A stretch of 64,000 nt of DNA. It comes from Dryas octopetala. Its lineage: Eukaryota; Streptophyta; Magnoliopsida; Rosales; Rosaceae. The position numbers and the translations under genes are program-made. Shown here in pieces: positions 1 to 13,045 of the stretch (position 1 is the first letter of the stretch; each line of letters opens with the position of its first letter). The stretch spans positions 19,406,001 through 19,470,000 of the forward strand of contig OY992835.1 of NCBI GenBank assembly GCA_963921425.1, in the 5' to 3' direction. The notes beneath the pieces are model-generated. The model did not search any database. It saw nothing but the letters and a program-made list of their open reading frames with translations, and was not told where the DNA came from.

Positions 1-762
1 TTCTATAGCTTTCCAAGATTGATCTTCATTTAAGTTTGGAATTGCATTTACCTGCATCAACCAGAAAAGTAGCAACATTTAGTATAAATCCCTTTTTTCT
101 TTTCCAAAAATTAAGTTGATTTGGATACATGGTGCAGCTCAACAAGAAGAAAATAAACCAATTTAATAAACTATTAGCCTGCATTTGAATTTTTGGTTTA
201 TGAAGACCAGTTGTCAACTAGGTCTCTTCTAAAACATTTCAGATAATTGAATCATCTTCAAGTAAACAGAGAAAACAAATACCTTTTCAAGGTAGTCTAG
301 TCTAATACGCAAGTAATTATTGAGATGAAATTTAAATGGCTCACCTTGTCACCATCTGGGCCAAATGCCACTAGTTCTTAAGATTTTAGTATTAGTTCTG
401 ATCCCTCCAACCCTTTGGAACAAACAAAACCCAAATACTTGGTAAAACAAAAAGTTGATCAACAAATATTTAAAAAAAGAACAATGAATGTTAAATACAA
501 ACAAAAATAGTAAGCACCATGAAACCTAACCAAGCAGAGTTCTAGCTTAGAAATTAACCCAGACATCAGAGTTTTAGCTTATAAATTAACCCAAAATTGA
601 ACCCTAAAATTGATTTTGATCAGAGATTAAACCCTAAACTGAACTCAAACCGCAAATTGAACTGAAAAAAAAAAAATGAAAGAATTGACACCTAAAAATA
701 AAAAAGCCAAAGAAATATCGAGACCGTTCTAATATTCTAAGAGACTAAGACCAGTTGCATGC
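1..762. other. 3' flank of the TFIIIC gene, no gene recognised
   Basis: AT-rich sequence downstream of the minus-strand TFIIIC gene. No coding exon could be recognised. On the minus strand three donor-like sites occur (near 50, 281 and 343), so a spliced 3' UTR or the exons of a neighbouring minus-strand gene running off the window are possible. Confidence 0.3.
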
Positions 763-3537
763 TCAGAAACTGCAGTGATCTCTCAAGACCATTCGAGCAA
801 GATCAACAGCTCCACTCTTTTTGTAGATGAGATGCAGATTGAAAGCTGCTTCTCTGCGAAGGTCACAGTAACCCGGTGATCGATGTTCAACAGATCCTGG
901 ATTTTCATGGGGAAGTTTTGGCAAGGGGTAATCCTTCTCATGAATTGCAAGAACTTTTTCATAATATGAAGCTGCAAGAGTCACAAGGCCGACTTGATGG
1001 AATGCCCTGGCTATGTTGTACAAAGCCTCCTGGCTGTTTTCACAAAGCCGTAAATTGTTGTAGAGGAATGCTAAGCCCTGTGCAACACACTGGTGCTTAT
1101 TCTGAAGTCTAAGTCCAAGGGCTAAGTTGATTAAGGCAGTACCGACACAGAGATTAATTAGGGGGTTCTCTGGCAATAATTTATAAGCTTCAAGGTATTC
1201 TCTTGCAGCATCTTGATGACGGCTTTTTCTTGTAAAATGATGCCCAGTAATGATACTGGGAGGTGCACAGTCTTTGAGTTTGTCTTGCTTACCACGTAGA
1301 AACTTATAATGCCTCGCATACCAGTCATCTAATCTGGTAATTACTTTGTAATAGCAATTCCAGGCAGCATAGCTGTATGGATGCTCGTCTGCAATGTATT
1401 TTACACAGTCAACCCCATGCTCAGGTTCTGGAGTGTCGTATGCTATTTGAGCTCCAAGAGATCGGAGTTCCTCCCCAACAGAAGACATATTGCGTGTCAA
1501 TTTCAAAGCAAGATTTATAATCTTCAATGCTTCACGATATCTATGCAAGGAAGCTAGTGACGTGCACAAATCTACTATAAGGCCATGATGCTCTTTATTC
1601 TTGAGAAGATCCGGCAGGGGAGGTTCTTTGTATATTTCTTCTGGAAGATCTTCATCTGAATCATCACTTTGCCAGTCAACTCCAGTAGCCGTTGCCTCAG
1701 CCCTCTTTAATTCCTTCACTTTTGCCTTTTTCTGAAGCAATTTCTTCGCTCTGGCAGCTGTCATCCGATCAGATGCAGGAGCTACTGGTATAGATCCGCA
1801 AAACAGGTGATCTGTTTGGTGATCATCTAGGACTTTGACTCTTTCTAACAGAACACTTTTCGACAGCCTCCTTTTCACTCTCACCTTTTGCTTAAGTGAT
1901 TCGATACATAATGACTCATGTATCAAAGGATAAATTGAATCCACAAATTCCTCAAGCATTCCTTTTGCTCTGTAAATTTGGCAAAGCTGAAGTTTCACTT
2001 TTCCATTGCACCACCATGGTTCTGATTTATCAGTTTGGAGGTCAGAACAGTCTAGATTTTTCGGAGGAGATAGCAACAAAATGGCTTCATCTTCTCTGGC
2101 TTCTTCAACAAGAATAGAAGCCAATGTGAATCGGGCCTCAATATTATCTTCAAGTATCTTTAAAGCTTCGTAGAAGGACAAAATTGCTTGTGCTCTGTCA
2201 TTCAAGGACAAATGACACCGAGCAATTTTCATATGTAAAATGCCATTGTTAAATTCAGAATTTCCTTTCAACATCAAATAATACTTCAATGCAGAACTAT
2301 AATGCTCAAGACTCATAAACGAGTCTGCAACTTTATTAACCAAGTCAGCATGATCAGCACTCTTATGTTGAAGAGCACTAAAGAGAATTTCTGCCTTCTC
2401 CATATTTCCGAGGTAAGCATGGCAAATTCCTGCTTTAATTTTCATTTCCAGAGGCAGCTCTTTTTCTGAACAGAATACAACTTGTGCATGCTCAATATGC
2501 TGAAGAGCTTCATTATGTGCATTATTTTCTATAAGTATAGAAGCTAACAGATCAGTGACACTCAAATCAGCTTCAGTTGGATGACCTCTGAGATAATCCT
2601 CCAGAATACGGATAGAACGCTCACACTGACCACATCTTTTGTACATCTTTGCCCCTATCTTGAGTGCTTCAACATCATCAGGACAGGTTTGTACTATTTG
2701 TTCATACGATGCAGCAGCCTTTTGATAATCTCCAAGCTCAACATAGAGTGAAGCACGTTCAAATTTCAGAGTAATATCTTCAGGATCTGCAGATATTGCT
2801 CTTGAAAGGCAATAAACAGCTCTATCAGTATTTCCTCGTGCTCTGAACCGGGTAAAAAGCAGTTTCCAAAAAGATGAACCTCTTGGTGCTAAAAGTGCAG
2901 CAAATGTGTAGCAATTCAAGGCTTTCGTTACACTACCAAGAGCATCATGGACAAGTCCAAGTGTATGATAAGAATCAGACACATGCGGTGCTTTTTTAAT
3001 AACTTCTGCCAAGATGGGTATGGCCTCTTCATAACGGCCAAATACATAATGAAGAGTAGCATCACCAAGCATTCGAGTAATTTCAGGGGTAAGTTTCTTC
3101 TTTGATCCTTTCCGCCTACCTTTTTTCTTAAGCTTCCTTGACCTCCTTTGCATACCATAATCCATGGCCTCCATTATTTCCTCCATGCTTGCTCCAGAAA
3201 TATCCTCCTGCCTGGCCTTCTTAACTGAGCCTTCAGGCTGGCTATCCCCATGTTGTTTTCTCTTTTTCTCAGCTAGAGCCTCATAATCCCTGCCCACAAA
3301 TTGCTGATAAAGTTTATCACCAAAAGCACTGTCTTCCACAAGATCCGAAGGATTGACCCCATCATTGAAACTGAAAGCATTCTCTTCCTCACCCTCATTG
3401 TCTTCTTCCACTTCTCCATCTTCTTCTTCCTCTTCGTCATCCCCGACATCTTCCGCCATGTCTTCCTCAAGGCCCAGAGCAAGGGCATACTGTGAAGCCT
3501 CCTCATGATCACCAGTAGCATTGTCTTCTTTATCCAT
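763..3537 (-). CDS. TFIIIC subunit, TPR protein (GTF3C3 / yeast Tfc4 type)
   Basis: An uninterrupted coding exon of 924 codons. The product resembles the TPR-rich subunit of general transcription factor IIIC, which helps bring TFIIIB and RNA polymerase III to tRNA and 5S genes in the nucleus. Visible features are a very acidic N-terminal stretch (about residues 24-53, runs of D and E), a basic stretch (about 131-148, rich in K and R), then many TPR-like helical pairs from about residue 155 to the end, as expected for this family. The ATG at 3537 was chosen because the open frame upstream of it has no ATG (only a TTG at 3639) and encodes a hydrophobic stretch that looks like translated UTR. 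Length agrees with plant homologues of roughly 900 residues. The C-terminal residues RDHCSF match the usual end of the family, so the gene looks complete. Confidence 0.88.
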   Translation of the reverse strand: MDKEDNATGDHEEASQYALALGLEEDMAEDVGDDEEEEEDGEVEEDNEGEEENAFSFNDGVNPSDLVEDSAFGDKLYQQFVGRDYEALAEKKRKQHGDSQPEGSVKKARQEDISGASMEEIMEAMDYGMQRRSRKLKKKGRRKGSKKKLTPEITRMLGDATLHYVFGRYEEAIPILAEVIKKAPHVSDSYHTLGLVHDALGSVTKALNCYTFAALLAPRGSSFWKLLFTRFRARGNTDRAVYCLSRAISADPEDITLKFERASLYVELGDYQKAAASYEQIVQTCPDDVEALKIGAKMYKRCGQCERSIRILEDYLRGHPTEADLSVTDLLASILIENNAHNEALQHIEHAQVVFCSEKELPLEMKIKAGICHAYLGNMEKAEILFSALQHKSADHADLVNKVADSFMSLEHYSSALKYYLMLKGNSEFNNGILHMKIARCHLSLNDRAQAILSFYEALKILEDNIEARFTLASILVEEAREDEAILLLSPPKNLDCSDLQTDKSEPWWCNGKVKLQLCQIYRAKGMLEEFVDSIYPLIHESLCIESLKQKVRVKRRLSKSVLLERVKVLDDHQTDHLFCGSIPVAPASDRMTAARAKKLLQKKAKVKELKRAEATATGVDWQSDDSDEDLPEEIYKEPPLPDLLKNKEHHGLIVDLCTSLASLHRYREALKIINLALKLTRNMSSVGEELRSLGAQIAYDTPEPEHGVDCVKYIADEHPYSYAAWNCYYKVITRLDDWYARHYKFLRGKQDKLKDCAPPSIITGHHFTRKSRHQDAAREYLEAYKLLPENPLINLCVGTALINLALGLRLQNKHQCVAQGLAFLYNNLRLCENSQEALYNIARAFHQVGLVTLAASYYEKVLAIHEKDYPLPKLPHENPGSVEHRSPGYCDLRREAAFNLHLIYKKSGAVDLARMVLRDHCSF

Positions 3538-3563
3538 CAAGATGTACAGGAAATGAACCACCC

Positions 3564-4490
3564 TCTTGGAGAGCCAAGAAAAAAGAAGAAGAAATGAAGA
3601 AAAGCAAAAATAGGCAATACCCGGAACCTGTTTTGCCAATAATTTCCATCACCATTAGCATACTCACAAATACAGTCTCAAACAAGGACAAAAATCAGCT
3701 TTATCGAAACAAGCTTATCCTCATCCAAGAATAGCATAAATTCCCACAGAGAGAGAGAGAGAGAGAGAGATTAAAAAGCTGATTTCAATAAACAGTTGTA
3801 GGACCACAGGTACAAAATCAAAACCAATACTGACAAATCAATGTTTTCAAAGCCGATGCATAAGCCTCACCAGTAGCATAATATTCAATCCAAAATATAA
3901 ATATTCAGTTATTCATACAACCAATCTCGACAAAAAAAAAGTCACTTCATTCGTTCCACTCCTTATTATCACCCAAAATATTATCTTGATCCATCGCATC
4001 AATATAGGTGGGCAATGTTTCTGTTCCACTATCAAATTTGCACCTAATTTATTTCTCTCAGCAACTTCGGCTATGAGACTGAGAGAGACATTGCTTTCCA
4101 CATTTTTATTTTCCATAAATTTTTTTAAAAAGACAGAATCTTTCAATTAATCAAAACCGAGAGAGAGATAACCCCAGCAAATGATTCCCAAATTAAAATC
4201 AGAAATTCATAGCACAAATACACAATTGAAATGTAAAATAACAGAGTCTGCAGGGTGAGAGAAATTGCCTAAAATCAGCAACTTAACTTGGACAGCTCAA
4301 TTAGGGTCTCAATTGAAATTGGGATTTGGATACAGAGAAATAAATGAAAGAGAAAAAGGAAAATTATATAACTCGAAAATTCTAAGAACTGAGAGAGAGC
4401 GATTACCTTGCAGACTTGCAGGGGGGCTGAGATTACAGAGGTGGAAGTATGAAGTGGGAGACCGGAAGTGCTGAGTGGGCTTTGTTTCTA
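3564..4490 (-). other. 5' UTR exon and UTR intron of the TFIIIC gene
   Basis: On the minus strand a good donor (CAAG|GTAAT) ends an exon at 4407. A long pyrimidine tract followed by AG lies near 3565, about 27 bases before the start codon. This implies a 5' UTR exon of roughly 4407-4490 and an intron of about 840 bp. The intron holds a (GA)n run at 3750-3770. Confidence 0.55.
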
Positions 4491-4577
4491 AGGAAAAAAC
4501 TTACGTGTATACACCTTATTGTGTTTACTTTTCTCTAATCACTTTATAAGAGACATATATAGACATATAAAATCTAC

Positions 4578-4768
4578 CAGTAATGCTACACTTACCACAT
4601 TTTTATACCACAATTTCATACCATCTTACATGGCATTCATACATTGGACACTACAAATTAAAAAATAAAACCTAAAAAAGAAAAAGGAAATACCCTTCCA
4701 ATAAAGTAATGACACATCAGGTGGGATACAAATGTGGGAAAAAAAATGTGGGATAACTAGCATTATTG
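4578..4768. mobile_element. 191-bp MITE, copy 1, with 9-bp target duplication
   Basis: The element starts CAGTAATGCTA and ends TAGCATTATTG, giving imperfect terminal inverted repeats that extend inward through CCACATTT-type motifs. It is flanked on both sides by AAAATCTAC (4569-4577 and 4769-4777), a perfect 9-bp target duplication as made by Mutator-like transposases. It encodes no protein. A second copy in opposite orientation lies at 19494-19695. Confidence 0.85.
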
Positions 4769-5364
4769 AAAATCTACACCCATTAGATGAAAATTTTTGT
4801 AGATTACACATATTGGTCTTATGATTCTTATCCCTTTTGAGGTAACAATGCTAATTAGGTGTCATCAAATTAATAACTTAGTGTCAAATTCGAATTGTGT
4901 TATAAACCTGCCTATTGGCATATATATATATATTTTTTTTTTAAAAAAAATTGAATTGTGTTATGGTGTCATAAATTACCAAATGACTGAAACTTTGAAG
5001 TTGTTTAATAGATAAAACAGTAATATATAGTCTGGCTTTTATGAGAATTCACAAACAGTAATCAATAGATAAAACTTTGTATAAAATAAATATCCAAAAT
5101 TACATGTTTTTTATTACATATCCAAAATTACAATGCTGCACGTACAGTAGACCTTTTAAATATTCTGAAGCAATGCAGAAGCTCCTTATCACAATAGGCA
5201 AACTAAAACCAATATGATGAAATCAATTTATCCTAGCTATATCATAGGAACAGATTGAACTGATAGGATGACACTGGCGGAATAAATCACAACATGAGAG
5301 TGATTCATGCCCAGAAGAACAAAAATATGCATAAATTGGTGACATGGTCAACTTCATGAAAGAC

Positions 5365-7504
5365 TTAATTTGCTGCTCCACCAGCAGATGTTTTCTTGTT
5401 GGGTTTGAAGACGTATTTGATCAGTGATTCCTTGATTGGCAACAATTCAGGGAACTCTTTCTTCAACTTGGATGCATCCATCTCATTGTTGCTTCTTGGT
5501 GCAACAATAACCTTGGCTTGTTCTTCCAGTGTGAAGTTAACCCACTTGAAACTGGGGTCAATGTAGGTCTTGTACATCTCCAGAATCTCATTGTGGCTCA
5601 CCACACCAGGGTTTGTGAAGTTCCATATGCCCCTGCAGTTCCTCTTGGCCATCTCAACTGAAATGGGCAGAAGCTCATCCAAGATGGTCATGCTGTTTGG
5701 AATGTCCACTACTTTGTTGTACCGTGAGATCTTCGTGATGAAGTTACGTGGGTTGCTGAGATCAGATGATATTGGCATGCGGACTCTGAGAGTGCAAACA
5801 TTGTCATATTCTTTCAGAAGCTCTTCCACCTGGTACAAAAATGGGAAAGAGAGATATTAGTTGGCAGCTATTCTAAAACTTTCTCTCAAGAATATAACAG
5901 TAATGGATATGGATAGTTGAAAGAGATACCATGGCTTTGGTTTTGGAATAAAATGAGCCTGTGAAATTGGGGGTGTCTTCCTCCTTGAACCCAATTCCTG
6001 ATCTTGACGGATGGGCAGCATCATACTCGAAGATACAACCAGTAGCATAGTTCATCATTAGGAGGCCATGCTCTCTGCAGACACCAGCCAAGGTTAATGT
6101 ACCAACAACATTGGTCCTAATTGTTTCTGGTTTATGAGTTTCACACCAATCCACATTGGGTCTGCCAGTCACTCCAGCAGCGTTGAAAACATGGGTTGGT
6201 TTAACCCTCTGAATATCATCCACGAGCTGTGACCGTTCCTGAAGACGTCCTCGTCCATACTCAAAGGGTATCCCTTGCTTCTCACAAATCTTCCCAAGAA
6301 GTCCCCCAATCCACCCTGTTTTCCCATAAATCAAAAACTTCAGAGATGGCTTCTGAGTAGACGGATTGTTCCTTGGAGCTGGAACAACCATTTGGCTCTG
6401 ACTAATATCACTTGCTGAAAAAGAGTAAGCAGCATTGCCATTAACGAGCCCATCAAATTTTCTTTCAATTCCAGGAACCATGAGCATTCTTGGATGAGGG
6501 AGAAGCGCTCCAGATACATCTCCCCACCAATCAGGATTCTTGGCATACCATTCCATTGTTTTCCTCAAACCATCTTCCCATGAAGTCCTTTCATGCCATC
6601 CCAAGTTTTTCAGCTTTTGGTCATCTAAGAAATATCTCTGATCATTAAAAGGCCTATTCTCTACAAGCTTAATCTGAGTATCTGGGTTCAAAGAGAAGAG
6701 TTGGCAAATTTCCCTAGCCACATCAATCACCCTCCTCTCCTTCTTCGTCCCAATGTTGTAGACATGGCCTACCTCACCCCTATGGAGAATGACTTCAAAT
6801 GCCTCTGCTACGTCCTCACAATAGAGATAACTCCTGACATTTGATCCATCGCCATGAATTGGAAGAGGCTTCCCTTTCATAGCCAAGAGAAGGAATTTTG
6901 GAATCATCTTTTCAGGGAACTGATTGGGGCCATAAACATTATTTCCTCTGGTAGTTATCACAGGCAATCCATATGAACGCCCATAGGCCATAACAAGCAT
7001 CTCTGCTCCAGCTTTAGTCGCAGAGTAGGGGTTTGTCGGGAGAAGCTGAGAAGCCTCATGATTTCCCACCACAGCATCTTCATCTGTCTCCCCATAGACT
7101 TCATCTGTGCTTACATGGATGAACCTTCTGATTTGGCCAGTGACTTTGCATGCTTCTAGAAGAACATGCGTACCATAGATGTTGTTTGTAGTGAACTCAA
7201 AGCTGTTACCAAAAGAGTTGTCGACATGGGTCTGGGCTGCAAAGTGCATTATTGTATCAATGGACTCAGTGAGAAGAATGAAGTTGACAAGGTCAGCACT
7301 GCCAATGTCTCCCTTGATGAATTTGAAGTTTGGGGAAGACCTTGAGGGATGAAGGTTCTTCAAGTTGGAACAGTAATCAAGTTTGTCAAGGACCACAATC
7401 TTGTACTCAGGGTAGTTCCGGATAAGCCGATTGCAAACATGGGATGCAATGAAGCCGGCAGCTCCAGTAATGAGGATGTTCTTTGGTTTATACGAGGTAG
7501 CCAT
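5365..7504 (-). CDS. RHM1: UDP-rhamnose synthase, trifunctional (RHM1-like)
   Basis: Two coding exons, 7504-5930 and 5829-5365, joined in phase after codon ATG (KTKAM|VEELL), giving 679 residues, close to the family length of about 670. The enzyme turns UDP-D-glucose into UDP-L-rhamnose in the cytosol, the donor for pectin RG-I and for flavonol rhamnosides. The N-terminal half is the 4,6-dehydratase: NAD-binding GAAGFIA at residues 14-20 and the catalytic YSATK. The C-terminal half is the epimerase/reductase: second nucleotide-binding motif GKTGWIGG and YSKTK just before the intron. All the motifs needed for both halves are present. The ATG at 7504 (MATSYKPKN) is the first ATG after the UTR acceptor. 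Which RHM paralogue this is cannot be told here. Confidence 0.93.
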
Positions 7505-7517
7505 ATCCAAAAGAATT

Positions 7518-8680
7518 CTACATAATCCAGCATATAAAATTTGACTAAGAATCTCAAAATTTCAACTAAAATGAAGTATGTTAAGAAATGCAGGAGAAAA
7601 AGGTAATATATTGTTCAGTAACATGATTAAAAGAAACAAATCATCAAAGGAAGGAACTAAAATTCAAAATAAAAATGGAAATTCATGAAAAAATGAACTT
7701 CTTACGAAGACTTTCATGTGTTATAATTAAAAATTTAGGACATATTTATCTTTCTTAGCCCATATTCAAGTGAAATAATAAAAGAGAAAAAGAAAATAGA
7801 TTAAAGGTTCAAAGACATTCATTTTCTATTTTGGTATAAAAACACATTCATTTTCTAATCAAGGCTAAAAATGCATATTCCACTACATAAAACAGGTCAA
7901 TTTGCTGGACTAGTATTTTCAGGGCAAACAAAGTATTATAAAAGTGAAGTTGCTTTGTTTGTAAATGTCAATTTAAAGCTTAATCCAAAAAGACTAGCAA
8001 AAATTTAGCATGTCTCTCCAATCAGCATTAAAAAATTTTGAAGAAAAAAAAATTCTTTTATCTGATATTCATGTTTTCATGTAAAATGTGAAACGAAATA
8101 AGCTGAAAAAGACATCTAATAATGATTAAAAAGATGCAAAGCCAACAAATTGGTACCAGGCAATAAGAAACTTCATGAAGAAAATAATCAGGCCAGTTGA
8201 ACAATTTATGGCATAAAAAACAACCAGAACCCAACAATGCAAAGCATCCAAATTACCAATCTACCGGATCTGTCGGAAATGCAGCACAAAATTGACCCAG
8301 ATATTACTGCTCCACCATAAAAGAAGAAAAATAACATTTTTCCAGAAAACTAAGATACATAAAGCATACAAAGCACAACCCACATTGATTTCAGTAGCAT
8401 AAACCCAATAAAACACTCTTAAAACCAAATGCTTTCATGTATAAGCAGGAGATCTGGGTCTACATTGAGGGGTCTATTCCCAGATCAACAGCTATGGTTG
8501 AGGAAATCAAACAATTTTAATCACAGAAACCATAGAAAGAGAGGAACTTATTTACTCACAAGTTGTGGGTTGGAGTAGATCTTGAGCTCAAGTTGCAGGC
8601 TTTTCTTGTATGGTGAATTCAAGACAAGGTGAAGAAGCAGCAACAAAGAAGAGAGAAGAAGGATATGAGAGTGTGTGTGA
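7518..8680 (-). other. 5' UTR exon and ~1-kb UTR intron of RHM
   Basis: On the minus strand a perfect donor GTGAGT follows an exon ending at 8560. An acceptor TGTAG lies at 7518, fourteen bases before the ATG. The intron (7518-8559) is AT-rich with no recognisable gene. The exon above it is purine-rich. Confidence 0.65.
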
Positions 8681-8701
8681 GGAGGGAAGGTAGTTGGAGT
8701 G

Positions 8702-8713
8702 GGGTATTTATAA
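8702..8713 (-). promoter_or_regulatory. Probable TATA box of RHM
   Basis: TATTTATAAATA on the minus strand, just upstream of the inferred first UTR exon, at a spacing that would place transcription start near 8680. Confidence 0.5.
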
Positions 8714-11700
8714 ATACGTATCACAAGAATTGAATTTTTGCAAATATTTTAAGGAGTTTGGGAGAGATCCTATTTGATGGTGCTCTGAGAAAAAAAGGAG
8801 GGTTGGATCACTGAGTTTTGGCCGCGTAAAGATTAAAGTTTTGGGATTTATGAGTGAGAGAGAGACCCACATTTCAAACACTAAAAACACTAATCTAATC
8901 AGAGAAGCAGTGATAGGTGTCAGAAAGGGACCATCAACAACCATGCTGATGATGGTGGTAGTGATGGGTAGCCAATGGATTTATGAGATTGAGACCTGGG
9001 TATACAGCCGACAATGAGCCAAAGTTGGTGCCTAAGATTTAGAGTTTTTAACTATTAAGGGTGCTACACTTGTTTGATTTTATGTAAATCATACTATGAG
9101 GTACAAATTGTCGTTGGATTTTGATCGATAGTCTATCAAGTCTATCATGATGTTACTTTTAGGTTGATTTAGGTTGTTGGATTTTTAAAATCCACAATAA
9201 AAGTACAAATTAGATAAAAAAAATATTGTTTGAGCTAATTATCAATTATATGAACTTATAATGAATCTACTATAAGAGAGAAAATGTACGAGTATCTTTG
9301 AAAATGCACGGTAAAAGACCGGCCTCACATAACTCCTAAAAAGTATATTTAAAAGACTTCTATTTTAAAATACAATGTAAATCATTCAATTGTATATTTT
9401 TTGAACTTGATGAAAATTAAATTTCTCTATACTGTTTTATGTTTTTCCATTCGTTAGGTTCTACATTAGCACTAAATGATATGTTTATAAATATCAAAAG
9501 ACATTCATGAATCACTATGAATTTAAGCAAACCACTCATACATTTACCTATGATTCTAAAATTGTATATAAATTTTTTCCCATCGCAGATTACATTATAA
9601 TTAAGTTGGTTCTATGTATTTGGAACATGCTTTCTTAATTTAGAGACGTCGTGAAAGCTAAATGAGGTTATATGCAGTGGATTTTTGTCCTTATGAAAGA
9701 GGTTATAATTATGTTAGAAGAAATTTGAGAGATAATGCATTTAAGGGTTGAATCCACCTTAAGAGTTATGTCAAATTTGTAGCATTGTTCTTTACTTGTC
9801 CCTTAATATAAGTTTCTGAAATAAGCATTTCTAATTACTTTAAAAGCTTATTAGGATAAAATAAAATTTGGAATGTTTAATTTATTTTTGCAAAAAAATG
9901 GAATGTTAGATGAGGAGAGGATTCATGTGCTTTGTACTGTATTATAAATTTATAAGGAACAGTTATTTTAGGAGAAGAATAAGAATGCCATTTTAGGAAG
10001 CAAAACTTTTTTTTAAAGGCGAAAGTATCAATGTCTCTCTCTTTTTACCAAGTCTCTCTCTGTTTTTGTTTAATTATTTTATTTATTGCCTGTTGTTTGC
10101 TTCTGCAAATTAATTTGAAAGGACAACACTTGGCCACTTAGGTACAATTATTAAATTCAAAACATGTACTCTGCAAAACTAGCTTGTTCAATACATCAAA
10201 TGAACACTGGACCAGATATTTTTAATGATCCCTAGCTAACAAATATTACCCAATTAAGTTGTTTCCTTTTGAACATGGGTCAAACTGATTTTTCAGTCAT
10301 TAATAGAAAAATGAAAATTAATGACTAAAACATATTCATTAGGTCAGTCTTTTTCACTCTACCTCCCTAAAATTTTAATTCTTTCACTAGGAAAATTTAT
10401 GAAATATATTCAAGAACATCAAATATTATTGAAGTATATGTGCAATTTGATGGAAATTATAATTAGAAGAGAGAAAGTGACATTAATTTATATTGAATTA
10501 GATGAATGTGGAATAATCTATTATATTATCCTGACAATATGTTACTTGTTATAAATGAACGTTGAGAGTAAATTCATATATGAGTAAATAAAAAACTAAC
10601 ACATTGAAATACAAATTTTTGGGATTTATTTTGATATATGTTGCATGACTTTATATTATAATTTCATTATTAATAAAAGTATAACCAAGTCAATTAAACC
10701 ATGGGAAGAAGGACTAAAACAACCCTTGTCAAACATCAACAATAAAACACATTACACACCAAACAAACATCTGTGTTGTGCATTTCTAATTAAATCAATC
10801 AATAAATGTCGATCTTCAACAAGATGGGTTGCATTTTTCTCTTGTGCTTTATATTATGACAGGGGATCACGTGCTTCATTACATGCAAAAATGTCAATGT
10901 CCTGCTCATCATAATGTTCTTTTCTTTTTCCTTGTGAGAAAGCAAGGTTTGCCACCAATATATTTTTGTTTTTACTGCTTAATTTGCATCTGGTTTACAT
11001 TAAAAATTGAGAAACAACAAAAGGGTCAGGTCCACACTCCACACTATTTATCTCTGAAGTTGAAACCCAGACACATGATCACAGATTCACAGACATTCCA
11101 ACATGGAAAAGAAAACAAAGAACTTTTCATATCTTTAGCAAATACGCGCGGAAGCAACTTCACAATGATCAGGATGATCACTTGCATCAGTTAAGAGGAA
11201 ATTAAAATCACTTTTTTGTACATCATGCACCTTCAACAATGATTCTAGGAAATCCTTCCTTCTTATAGCCATTTCCAAAGCTAAAAGGTAAAGATAGCTA
11301 GTAGGCTCACCACCAATTTGGATTTGGAGGATAGGCTAATGAGGCAACCGTTTCGAGTTTTTAAATATTAATATGTTATAGATCTTTTATGTGTTATGAA
11401 TTTATGATGATCCTATTTTTATAATTCGCCTTGAATTTTCATAATTTTAAAATCGTCGACCTTGAGTGAATTACAGTATTTTTTATTTTATTTTTGATGA
11501 GTTAAAAAGAGACTTAAGATTTTGAATTCTTCTCATGTTGGAAGCCCACTTATGAGAAAGAAAAAAATCATGTTAATATTGATAGAAACACCATCAGGGT
11601 TTAGAATTAATCATCCGGAAGCTTTCAAGTGGGATAGTGAAGTTGTGTCCTCATTAAGACGTAGCATTGTCAATGTTTGGAGAGTTGGGCAATTCCCGAT

Positions 11701-11875
11701 CAAATGGATCGATCAGCAAATTCCACATTGTGCAGGTCCCTTTTGCTGATGTTTGAAACATATGCTAATTTATAAATTATTAACTCAGCTTGAAAATATT
11801 GCCCAAAAAAACAAACTCAGCTTGAAAATGATATCTTTTCAACATGGGACATGCTGTACAAAGTGCTGAGTACTG
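8714..11875. other. Intergenic, AT-rich, no gene recognised
   Basis: About 3 kb between two divergent genes. Open frames are short and show no family. One 75-codon frame at 11522-11749 (+) has protein-like composition (includes HPEAFKWDSEVV) but I cannot assign it; it could be an exon fragment or chance. Confidence 0.4.
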
Positions 11876-11995
11876 CAACGGTCACGGGCCGTCACGGGCC
11901 CAGCCCAAGAAGGCGGGGCCCAAAACCCCTTTCAAACGCATTGAAAACTGGGCTAAAATTGCGGTCCACTTTAGTAAGCCACTTAGCCCAATTCA
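11876..11995 (+). promoter_or_regulatory. Promoter region with GGCCCA / site II-like motifs
   Basis: A GC-rich island with two repeated GGTCACGGGCC / CGTCACGGGCC-like units, followed by GGGCCCAGCCCA, TGGGCTAA and TTAGCCCA. TGGGCY (site II) elements are typical of housekeeping plant promoters. It lies 80-200 bp before the inferred 5' UTR exon of the hydrolase gene. Confidence 0.5.
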
Positions 11996-12059
11996 CAAGT
12001 GGTTAGTTTTCCAAAAAAAAAAAAAGAATAAAAAAACTCCACGGCTTGTGCATTAACGG

Positions 12060-13043
12060 TGGTTTTGTACAACTGAAGAAACCACAGCAAATTCTCAGAG
12101 CTCAGAAATACTTCAGAATTGGATCTAGAGGGTCCTTACGGGTATGTTTTGGCTGTTCTCTATTCTGAATTTGATAATTTTTTTCATTACGTGTTTGCCT
12201 GTTTGGTTGCCGAGAAAACAGAGAAAGACAAAATATTAAAAATAAAGATTAGCTTTTTTTGTTTTTTGGTTATTTTTCTGACTCAGTTTACTGTTAACTG
12301 TTGCATGCTCTGCTTGACTCAAAATGGTGTCTAAATTAGTTGTCTCTTTTCTCACAATTTGATGCTTTTGTAATTACATTAATGAAGTGGATAGAAAACT
12401 TGGAAACAGGTTGTGAAAATTCATAAAATGGTAATGCCATGTTCATTGATATTTGTCAGCAAAAGTTCTTTGCTTACCACATTTAACCATTAAGAAACTA
12501 TAGGGGGTTGATTTTTCAAATTCAAATAAGTTAGACCCAATTGAGACTTGATCAAACTAAGATAATCAAAAGTTTTGTCAAGCCTACAAATTGTCCGGTA
12601 AAATCGCCAACAGTAATTTTTCTCTTTGGTCAAATGTATAATTTTCCATTTATTCAAAATGCTTTGATTCTATGTTGTTGAGTTTGGCTCAGGTGATTGC
12701 AATGTTTGTATTCTATAGTATTGAGCCATTAAATCTTTTTATTTTTAGTTTTTATAATTCTGAAAGGTTTGAGCCATTAAATCAGATTAATAAAATAGAG
12801 CTAAATATTTTAAAACCTAGTGTGGGATGAGAACCCATGATTTGATCTACGAGCTTGAACGCATGGATCATGCTGAGAAGAGAAGGTGTCTCAGCACCAA
12901 AATGGGGTTATGGAAAAACTTCTTGAATTATAATTGATTCATATCTAATATATCCTCAGCCACTGCATTTTGCACTTTGTCAACATTCTGTGATTTAAGA
13001 GAACTCCTGATGTTTATTTTTTATTTTTTCAATTTTGTTTCAG
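12060..13043 (+). other. 5' UTR exon and UTR intron of the hydrolase gene
   Basis: A likely UTR exon ends at 12141 with donor ACGG|GTATG. The acceptor TTTCAG ends at 13043, two bases before the ATG. The roughly 900-bp intron is T-rich with no other gene visible. Confidence 0.55.
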
Positions 13044-13045
13044 TA

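Noticed and set aside
3538-3639. 34-residue hydrophobic extension of the TFIIIC subunit
   Set aside because: It begins at a TTG, covers the pyrimidine tract and acceptor of a UTR intron, and is not expected in this nuclear protein.
10321-11194. Short plus-strand frames at 10.3-11.2 kb
   Set aside because: AT-rich chance frames without any recognisable domain or splice support.
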